Positions 16,643 to 21,887 of a stretch of DNA of 21,887 bases are shown here, piece by piece. Source of the DNA: Pseudomonadota bacterium. GTDB lineage: Bacteria > Pseudomonadota > Gammaproteobacteria > Arenicellales > Arenicellaceae. The stretch covers positions 1 to 21,887 of the forward strand of contig JABJKL010000110.1 of the NCBI GenBank assembly GCA_018660405.1, in the 5' to 3' direction. Each line of letters opens with the position of its first letter. Position 1 is the first letter of the stretch. A model generated the notes under the pieces. It had not been told where the DNA came from and made no database searches. It saw nothing but the letters and a program-made list of their open reading frames with translations. The translations under genes were made by a program, and so were the position numbers.

Positions 16643-16909
16643 GTGGCAAATACACCACAAGCGCGTAAACGCGCACGACAGAACGAAAAAAGGCGGGTGC
16701 TTAAAGCGGGCCAACGCTCAACTTTGCGCACATCAATTAAAAAGTTCCTGAAATCACTGGAAACTGGTGATGCCAATGCATCCCGAAGCTTGTATCAGCA
16801 AGCCACCTCGAACATAGACCGTGCGGTTTCAAAAGGATTGCATCATAAACACCGTGCAGCGCGCCTCAAGAGCCGACTTAATAATCGTCTTCGAACGATA
16901 AGTTCATAG
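16643..16909 (+). CDS. rpsT: 30S ribosomal protein S20
   Basis: 88 aa, Lys/Arg-rich, beginning ANTPQARKRARQNEKRR after the initiator and containing the SKGLHHKHRAARLKSRL segment typical of S20. It binds 16S rRNA in the 30S body. The start codon is GTG with an AGAGG seven bases before it. E. coli rpsT also uses a non-ATG start (TTG), which there is tied to autoregulation, so the weak start may be functional. It has its own promoter and a perfect 15-bp terminator stem. Confidence 0.98.
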   Translation: MANTPQARKRARQNEKRRVLKAGQRSTLRTSIKKFLKSLETGDANASRSLYQQATSNIDRAVSKGLHHKHRAARLKSRLNNRLRTISS

Positions 16910-16930
16910 AGAGCATCGCAGCGCCAAATG

Positions 16931-16965
16931 CACAAAAAAAGGAGCCTGATGCTCCTTTTTTTGTG
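16931..16965. terminator. Bidirectional rho-independent terminator between rpsT and proB
   Basis: Perfect 15-bp stem (16931-16945 with 16951-16965), loop CTGAT. The core is GGAGC/GCTCC, flanked by seven A on the left and seven T on the right, so it works on both strands. It serves the converging rpsT (plus) and proB (minus). Confidence 0.95.
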
Positions 16966-17012
16966 TCTGGCGAAATCAGCCCCAACCCTACATTTAACCT
17001 TTTGCACAGAAA

Positions 17013-17813
17013 TTATGCAGAACGTTTACCCGCATCAAGAAATGTTCCAACCGCTTCACCACGCAGAATTTTAAGTAACACAGACTGCAAAGATCCACCG
17101 GCGATCACAGTGCTGACGCCCAATCTTGCCACATATTCAGCGGCCTCCAACTTGGTTATCATGCCACCGCATCCAAGACTTGAGCTGCTGCCAGCGTAGG
17201 ATTTTAATTGCTTATCACTCACTGCACCTTCAGATATTAGCAATGCATCACCATTGCTTCTTGGATCCTTGTCGTACAAGCCTTCCTGATCGGTAAGAAT
17301 TACCAACAGATCAGCAGACACAAGTTCAACAACCAACGCAGCCAAATTATCGTTATCGCCGAAACGGATTTCCTCGGTAGCGACGGTATCGTTCTCATTA
17401 ATAACGGGAACGACGTTCAATTCAATCAAGGCGCCAAGTGCTGCCCGCGCATTATTGCAGCGCTCCGTATTGGCCAGATCTGCATGGGTTAACAGCACTT
17501 GAGCTACCGTTATGTCGTGTGCGGCAAATCCAGATTCATAAGCCTGAACCAAGGATGATTGCCCTACTGCGGCGGCGGCTTGCAAACCTGACATCTCATC
17601 AGGTCTTTGGGCCCAACCCAGACGCGAAACGCCGGCCGCTACCGCGCCGCTGGACACTAGCACCACCTCAATACCCGCTTGTCGTAATGTGTCAACCTGA
17701 TCGGCTATGCGGCGTATAAGCGCCAAATCAACACCCGACCCGTCGGCCGTCAATAAGGCACTCCCTATCTTAACTACCCAACGGCGTGATTGGCTCAATT
17801 CACTACGATTCAT
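17013..17813 (-). CDS. proB: Glutamate 5-kinase, short form without PUA domain
   Basis: 266 aa amino-acid kinase that phosphorylates glutamate in the first step of proline synthesis. The kinase fold is complete: WVVKIGSALLT (12-22), LVSSGAVAAG (52-61), NENDTVATEEIRFGDNDNLA (139-158, with D153 and D155) and LTDQEGLYDKDPRSN (173-187), through GGMITKLEAA (216-225). It stops at about the point where E. coli and Pseudomonas ProB continue into a ~100-residue PUA domain; only 47 bases remain before the terminator stem and no PUA remnant is seen there. The ATG directly abuts the obgE stop, so the two are coupled. Short PUA-less kinases are known elsewhere; feedback control may differ from the long form. 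Confidence 0.93.
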   Translation of the reverse strand: MNRSELSQSRRWVVKIGSALLTADGSGVDLALIRRIADQVDTLRQAGIEVVLVSSGAVAAGVSRLGWAQRPDEMSGLQAAAAVGQSSLVQAYESGFAAHDITVAQVLLTHADLANTERCNNARAALGALIELNVVPVINENDTVATEEIRFGDNDNLAALVVELVSADLLVILTDQEGLYDKDPRSNGDALLISEGAVSDKQLKSYAGSSSSLGCGGMITKLEAAEYVARLGVSTVIAGGSLQSVLLKILRGEAVGTFLDAGKRSA

Positions 17814-18914
17814 TTAGTGTTCCTTCTCCAGCGTATCAATCTGTATCTCTTCAGGAATCGACTGCAGAACCTCTGGTTCACATGCCTGATCCATTTTTTT
17901 AAGATAATTCATGATCTTGCCACACAATGCAGGACAACCAACACCGGTGGCGGCCGAAATCAAAAATACCGGACCCCCCCACTGTAATGCTTGAACCAGT
18001 TGCTCGGTTCGCTGCGTGACCTCCTCGTCAGGGAACACATCGGTTTTGTTAACCACCAGCCAGCGCGTCTGGTTAACCAGGTCGGTATGAAATGCCTTTG
18101 AATAATTCTCCAGCTCCCCCTCTATAGACTGCACGTCTCTCGCCAAATCGGCTTCATCATTATCGTATGGTGCGATATCAACCAGATGCAGCAACAATCG
18201 CGTGCGCGCAAGATGCCGTAAAAATTGAATACCCAAGCCCGCACCGTCAGCAGCCCCCTCGATCAGGCCGGGAATGTCCGCCATAACAAAATTACTGCCA
18301 ACCCCAAGGCTGACTACACCAAGCTCTGGATACAAGGTAGTAAAGGGATAATTAGCAATTTTTGGCCGCGCCTGTGATACAGCAGCCAATAAAGTAGACT
18401 TGCCCGCATTAGGAAGACCTAGCAGGCCAACATCGGCTAGCACCTTAAGCTCGAGGGCCAAGCGCCGCTGTTCGCCGGGCTTGCCTTTGGTCGTTTTTCT
18501 TGGCGCTCGATTGGTGCTGGTTTTAAACCGGGTATTACCAAGGCCCCCTTTGCCACCCCAGGCAACTGCCACGGGTTCGCCAACTACCATCATGTCAGCA
18601 ATTAATTCGCCCGTAGCCTCATCACGCACCAACGTTCCTAGTGGCACTTTAATGTAAACATCGTCGCCGCCAGAGCCTGTTTTTTCGCGCCCCGCGCCAC
18701 CCGTTCCACCCGGTGCGCGATAGTCTCGCTTATAGCGAAAATCAGCCAAGGTATTCAGACCATCAGTCGCCACTAAATAGACATCACCTCCCTTGCCACC
18801 ATCACCACCGTCTGGCCCACCTTTGGGAATGTATTTTTCACGACGAAAGCTTAGACAGCCATGACCGCCTTTTCCCGCCTGAACAACTATTTCCGCTTCG
18901 TCTACAAATTTCAT
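17814..18914 (-). CDS. obgE: Obg-family GTPase ObgE/CgtA
   Basis: 366 aa. The Gly-rich Obg domain (about 1-158) is followed by a G domain with G1 GLPNAGKST (166-174), G3 DIPG (213-216), G4 NKTD (289-292) and G5 SAATG (about 323-327). The protein takes part in 50S subunit assembly and stress control. The C-terminal tail is short and acidic. It lies downstream of rplU-rpmA as in most proteobacteria, but a strong terminator separates it from rpmA, leaving little room for a separate promoter, so expression may depend on readthrough or on a promoter inside rpmA. The stop abuts the proB start. Confidence 0.97.
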   Translation of the reverse strand: MKFVDEAEIVVQAGKGGHGCLSFRREKYIPKGGPDGGDGGKGGDVYLVATDGLNTLADFRYKRDYRAPGGTGGAGREKTGSGGDDVYIKVPLGTLVRDEATGELIADMMVVGEPVAVAWGGKGGLGNTRFKTSTNRAPRKTTKGKPGEQRRLALELKVLADVGLLGLPNAGKSTLLAAVSQARPKIANYPFTTLYPELGVVSLGVGSNFVMADIPGLIEGAADGAGLGIQFLRHLARTRLLLHLVDIAPYDNDEADLARDVQSIEGELENYSKAFHTDLVNQTRWLVVNKTDVFPDEEVTQRTEQLVQALQWGGPVFLISAATGVGCPALCGKIMNYLKKMDQACEPEVLQSIPEEIQIDTLEKEH

Positions 18915-18938
18915 AATTACTTTCAGAAACCCTTACAA

Positions 18939-18977
18939 AAAAAGCCCGCCCTGATTGTCTACCAGGGCGGGCTTTTT
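18939..18977 (-). terminator. Rho-independent terminator after rplU-rpmA
   Basis: 15-bp stem (18939-18953 with 18963-18977) with the core GCCCGCCCTG/CAGGGCGGGC and a nine-base loop. Read on the minus strand it is followed by seven T. It lies between rpmA and obgE, so it should limit transcription into obgE-proB. Confidence 0.93.
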
Positions 18978-18997
18978 AATATTTTCTTTAAACCGTA

Positions 18998-19255
18998 CTA
19001 ACTGGCAACTACGCTAACCATTTTACGGTTTCTCGGGCCTTTTTGCTCGAATAACACCTTACCTTCGCTCAGCGCAAACAAAGTGAAATCTTTACCCATG
19101 CCAACGTTACTGCCAGCATGAAATTGGCTGCCGCGCTGGCGCACAAGAATGTTTCCCGCTGCGACCTGCTGACCTTCATAGCGTTTTACGCCGAGTCGCT
19201 TACTTTCCGAATCACGACCGTTTCTGGAACTACCGCCTGCCTTTTTATGTGCCAT
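18998..19255 (-). CDS. rpmA: 50S ribosomal protein L27
   Basis: 85 aa, standard length. It begins MAHKKAGGSSRNGRDSESKR and continues with LGVKRYEGQQVAAGNILVRQ, the conserved L27 N-terminal half; the extended N-terminus reaches toward the peptidyl transferase centre. It has no Firmicutes-type cleaved leader. It is 43 bases downstream of rplU in the usual rplU-rpmA operon and is followed by a strong terminator. Confidence 0.98.
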   Translation of the reverse strand: MAHKKAGGSSRNGRDSESKRLGVKRYEGQQVAAGNILVRQRGSQFHAGSNVGMGKDFTLFALSEGKVLFEQKGPRNRKMVSVVAS

Positions 19256-19298
19256 CTGTTATTTCCTCGCCTTAATTCTTTCGAATAATAGATTAAAA

Positions 19299-20033
19299 CT
19301 AGCCCTTTATCAGTGCTTTTGCCTGCTTAACCCACTCTTCTCGCTCGATGCGACCTTTAAAATTTAATTTCCCATCGAACTCTTCAATATCTGCCTTGTT
19401 CCAACCCGCAATTTGAGCATATGAAGTTACGCCAGCTGCCAGAAGTTTCTTCTCAAGGGCTGGGCCAACACCGCTAAGCTTTTTAAAATCGTCACCACTT
19501 TTAGATTTGGCGTCGGCTTTTTTAGCGGGCGCTTTCTTTGGTGCAGCTTTCACTTTAGCGGCTGCTTTTTTAGGCGCAGCCTTCTTCGGAGCAGTTTTCT
19601 TGGCAGGTGCTTCGTTTGCTGCAGTTGTAGTCGGCTCAGCGTCTTTTTTAGTCGCCGGGGCATCTTTTTTAGTTAGTGCCTTCTTGGCTACCGCTTTTTT
19701 CGGGGTAGCCTTTTTAACCGCAACCTTACCACCGATAGCCGTTATTTCGATTTCAGTATAAGCCTGACGATGCCCCATACGGGTTCTCGAATTCTGCCGA
19801 CGGCGCAACTTTAAGATTGTTATCTTTTTGCCCCGACCGTTTGAAACCACTTCTGCCTCTACCGACTTGCCGGTAAGTGGCTTACCAACTTCGATTTTAT
19901 CGCCATCGGCGATCATCAGCACTTCGTCGAGGCTGACTTTAGAACCTTCTTCAGCATTCAGGTTCTCTACTTTTAATCGTTGTCCGACGGTCACTTTATA
20001 CTGCTTGCCGCCGCTTTTTATAATTGCGTACAT
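19299..20033 (-). CDS. rplU: 50S ribosomal protein L21 with H1-like linker and C-terminal helix-hairpin-helix-like domain
   Basis: 244 aa, against ~103 for ordinary L21. Residues 1-102 are a normal L21 core (MYAIIKSGGKQYKV, then TILKLRRRQNSRTRMGHRQA). Residues 103-180 are Lys/Ala/Pro-rich, with repeats of the type APKKAA and AKK like histone H1 tails, interrupted by an acidic/Thr patch (DAEPTTTAANEA, 131-142). Residues 183-244 form a compact domain with LSGVGPALEKKLLAAG (186-201) and LNFKGRIEREEWVKQAKAL, a helix-hairpin-helix-like unit. L21 proteins with this type of tail are known from alphaproteobacteria as I recall; it is unexpected in this gammaproteobacterial gene order. The frame is continuous with no sign of a join error. 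The ATG at 20033 was chosen because the L21 core begins there and GGAG lies upstream; an earlier in-frame start at 20072 is unlikely. The tail may bind rRNA, DNA or another ribosomal factor. Confidence 0.93.
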   Translation of the reverse strand: MYAIIKSGGKQYKVTVGQRLKVENLNAEEGSKVSLDEVLMIADGDKIEVGKPLTGKSVEAEVVSNGRGKKITILKLRRRQNSRTRMGHRQAYTEIEITAIGGKVAVKKATPKKAVAKKALTKKDAPATKKDAEPTTTAANEAPAKKTAPKKAAPKKAAAKVKAAPKKAPAKKADAKSKSGDDFKKLSGVGPALEKKLLAAGVTSYAQIAGWNKADIEEFDGKLNFKGRIEREEWVKQAKALIKG

Positions 20034-20074
20034 TTCTTCTAACTCCGGGAAATAAATCCTCGAATTCCACATTG

Positions 20075-20147
20075 GTGCTTATTCAAGGGCTAGATATTGT
20101 ATTCAGCGTTTAGCCCTTGAATAAGCACTACCCTTGAATAAGCACTA
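20075..20147. repeat. 17-bp tandem repeat plus inverted copy in the rplU leader
   Basis: CCCTTGAATAAGCACTA occurs twice in perfect tandem (20114-20130 and 20131-20147). The complement lies at 20075-20090, extending to an 18-bp perfect inverted repeat 20075-20092 with 20111-20128. All copies are between the rplU promoter and start, so the leader RNA can form alternative hairpins using either tandem copy. Confidence 0.85.
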
Positions 20148-20176
20148 ACTATATGTGACATTCGATCAGGCGCGCG

Positions 20177-20205
20177 ATTCTATAGAGCACAGCCAATCAG
20201 GTCAA
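20177..20205 (-). promoter_or_regulatory. rplU-rpmA promoter
   Basis: On the minus strand, TTGACC (20205-20200) and TAGAAT (20182-20177) are separated by exactly 17 bases, each five of six matches to the sigma-70 consensus. Transcription from here gives a leader of about 135 nt that contains the repeat hairpin. Confidence 0.75.
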
Positions 20206-20300
20206 CTAAACGGTTGAAAATTCTTTATAATAATCAGCCGTTTCGCCTAGGGGCCGTTGTAAAACTTTGAACAGTGGTTGTTAGCCTATATTATGGGTAT

Positions 20301-21326
20301 ATGAGCATTAAAAAAGCTTCAATTTCCGAAGCAACATCAAGCGGTACTGATATTAGCGCCAGTTTGGAACTCGTTTATGCTGAAATGCAGGCGGTAAATG
20401 CCGAAATCAATCGGCAAATGGCGTCTGATGTCGCGCTAATAAACCAGCTAGGTGCCTACATAATTCAAGCGGGTGGCAAACGCCTACGCCCTGTCACCAT
20501 ATTGCTGGCCGCCTGCGCTGCGCAGCGCGAAAGCATGACGGGTAATACGACCGTCATATCGCTAGCGGCTATCATTGAATTCATCCATACCGCGACCCTG
20601 CTACACGATGACGTAGTGGACGAATCGTCTCTACGCCGCGGCAAAGAGACGGCCAACGAAATGTTCGGCAACGCCGCCAGCGTATTGGTTGGTGACTTTC
20701 TTTACTCTCGCTCGTTCCAGATGATGGTATCGATCAACAGTATGCGTGTAATGGAGATCCTCTCGCACACAACCAATACCATCGCTGAAGGCGAAGTGAT
20801 GCAATTGATGAACGTCGGTGTCGCTGAAACCTCAGAGCAATCATACTTCGAAACGATTCAACGTAAAACCGCAATATTGTTTGAAGCAGCCGCCCAATTG
20901 GGCGCTGTCGCAACCGACCAATCCAGCGCTATTGAGCAAGCTATGCGTGATTACGGCTTAAATCTCGGCATCGCTTTTCAACTGGTTGATGATGTGCTGG
21001 ATTACACCGCAGACCCTGAAGAAATGGGCAAGAATGTCGGGGACGATCTCGCCGAAGGAAAACCTACGCTACCCCTGATCCACGCGTTGGCCCGCGCGGA
21101 GGATGATGATAAAAGCATTATTCTCAACGCAATTGAAAACGCAGATCGCAGTAATTTCGATAATGTATTCAAAATAATTGAGTCGACCGGAGCACTCGCT
21201 TACACGGCTCGCCAAGCAAGAGAACACGCGCAACTAGCCCAGGATGCGTTAGCCATTGTGCCGGAATCTGCCTGGAAAAAAGCCATGATAGATATCGCCG
21301 CTTTTTCAGTAGAACGAACTTATTAA
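20301..21326 (+). CDS. ispB: Octaprenyl (polyprenyl) diphosphate synthase
   Basis: 341 aa trans-prenyltransferase that makes the ubiquinone side chain from FPP and IPP. Both Asp-rich motifs are present: LLHDDVVDES (first) and QLVDDVLDYTAD (second), plus GGKRLRP, FGNAASVLVGDF and GKNVGDDLAEGKPTLPLIHA, very close to E. coli IspB. The ATG at 20301 was chosen to match the IspB N-terminus; an in-frame GTG at 20274 would add nine residues. The N-terminal extension before the conserved part is about 15-20 residues longer than in E. coli. It is divergent from rplU, as in most gammaproteobacteria. Chain length cannot be read from sequence by eye. Confidence 0.95.
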   Translation: MSIKKASISEATSSGTDISASLELVYAEMQAVNAEINRQMASDVALINQLGAYIIQAGGKRLRPVTILLAACAAQRESMTGNTTVISLAAIIEFIHTATLLHDDVVDESSLRRGKETANEMFGNAASVLVGDFLYSRSFQMMVSINSMRVMEILSHTTNTIAEGEVMQLMNVGVAETSEQSYFETIQRKTAILFEAAAQLGAVATDQSSAIEQAMRDYGLNLGIAFQLVDDVLDYTADPEEMGKNVGDDLAEGKPTLPLIHALARAEDDDKSIILNAIENADRSNFDNVFKIIESTGALAYTARQAREHAQLAQDALAIVPESAWKKAMIDIAAFSVERTY

Positions 21327-21378
21327 CGAAGGCTTGGGGAAAGCATTTAATTTCACCACAAAACGCTTTAAAAAGTGA

Positions 21379-21480
21379 GGATTCATTCCACAGGAATTTG
21401 AGGGCAATTACCAAGCTCTCGTTAATGAAGCTCTAGCCATTCTGATCGGATTAAACTTGCTTGGTTGTTTATGGATCTAA
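21379..21480 (+). other. Possible antitoxin C-terminal scrap
   Basis: An open stretch with no start codon, right after a TGA, reads FIPQEFEGNYQALVNEALAI. This resembles the GYQTLINEAL ending of BrnA/CopG-type antitoxins. It is only 33 codons and overlaps the next pseudogene start; no toxin gene is seen. It is a weak resemblance. Confidence 0.2.
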
Positions 21481-21820
21481 CACATATTGCTCAAACACCG
21501 CTGCAACTTTACAATCAACTGCGTCTGGCCGATTACCCAGAGCAAGAGCTTGACGAAGCACGTAGCGCATGTGAGTTTTTGAATTCTTTGTTTGCGGGGC
21601 GTTACAGGGCCACAGGCAAATCCTTGATTGAACATTGCGTTGGTACTGCAAGCATTCTGGAAACGCATGGTGCTGATGCAGCAACCGTTACTGCGGGCCT
21701 TCTACATGCCGTTTATTCACAGGGTGATTTTGGCGGCGATACACTCGTGTACGTCGTCAGAACCTTTTGGACAGATCGGGTTCTAGTATAAGAGAGTATC
21801 CCGTCCATCAATTGAGTTGA
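21471..21820 (+). pseudogene. Frameshifted remnant of a DUF6817/HD-like protein
   Basis: From the ATG at 21471 the frame reads a helical start, then GKSLIEHCVGTASILETHGA (about 60-79) and GLLHAVYSQGDFG, the core of DUF6817-type proteins, a degenerate HD-like family. After GDFG (around 21734) this frame gives unrelated sequence and stops at 21791. The frame starting at 21734 instead continues plausibly as RRYTRVRRQNLLDRSGSS, then IREYPVHQLS, and stops at 21818-21820. This points to a one-base-type frameshift; full-length members would be longer, so further decay lies downstream or outside the window. The function of the family is not known to me. It could also be a sequencing error rather than a true pseudogene. 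Confidence 0.55.
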
Positions 21821-21887
21821 TTTGCTCGGTTAGCATAATGGTTTTGCTTTCGCATCGCCAAGGTTTTAAGTTTGATGCGCTCACGTC

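Noticed and set aside
19507..19761. Plus-strand frame of 84 codons rich in Ala, Phe and Gly opposite rplU.
   Set aside because: It is the complement of the Lys/Ala repeat of the L21 linker; such repeats create long open antisense frames.
20250..20300. Possible ispB promoter with TTGAAC and TATATT.
   Set aside because: The spacing is only 14 bases, too short for a standard promoter; no better pair was found.
1..21887. CRISPR array, tRNA genes, integrase, prophage or restriction-type defence genes.
   Set aside because: No regularly spaced repeats, cloverleaf sequences or recognisable proteins of these kinds were seen.

Overview
The window looks like chromosomal DNA of a gammaproteobacterium, probably free-living and Pseudomonadales/Cellvibrionales-like in gene order. 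The right half carries the housekeeping block ispB < > rplU-rpmA-obgE-proB, rpsT, murJ, ribF, ileS-lspA-ispH and thiO, in the same relative order as the Pseudomonas aeruginosa ispB-to-thiO region as I remember it. I cannot name the species.

Left flank (1-3871, all minus strand): a tightly overlapping four-gene operon. In transcription order it has a short HxxxDG acyltransferase-like protein, a SAM-dependent methyltransferase of the PhcB (3-hydroxy fatty acid methyl ester synthase) type, a six-TM sensor histidine kinase, and a receiver protein whose C-terminus resembles a degenerate kinase ATPase domain (cut by the window edge). This matches the Ralstonia phcB-phcS-phcR/Q layout and is the best candidate here for an undescribed system: a possible fatty acid methyl ester quorum-sensing locus with an extra acyltransferase-like gene.

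After a 465-bp gene-free stretch comes a plus-strand trio (4337-7606): a DsbD/CcdA-like thiol-redox membrane protein, an exported beta-propeller and a SCO-type copper chaperone. Together they suggest envelope copper or thiol handling, perhaps for an oxidase or reductase.

The region 7673-14754 (minus) holds thiO, a 155-bp palindrome, ispH, lspA, ileS, ribF and a DUF2203 gene. In P. aeruginosa a minor-pilin cluster lies between thiO and ispH, and fkpB lies between ispH and lspA. Both are absent here, and the palindrome sits at the thiO/ispH junction. murJ (minus) and rpsT (plus) diverge. rpsT and proB converge on a shared bidirectional terminator. proB lacks its usual PUA domain. obgE lies upstream of proB and is separated from rplU-rpmA by a strong terminator.

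rplU is unusual: the L21 core is fused to a Lys/Ala/Pro-rich, histone H1-like linker and a C-terminal helix-hairpin-helix-like domain. A strong promoter precedes it, and its leader contains a 17-bp tandem repeat plus an inverted copy. ispB diverges from rplU. The right edge carries a frameshifted remnant of a DUF6817/HD-like protein and a possible antitoxin scrap, so it looks like a decaying accessory boundary.
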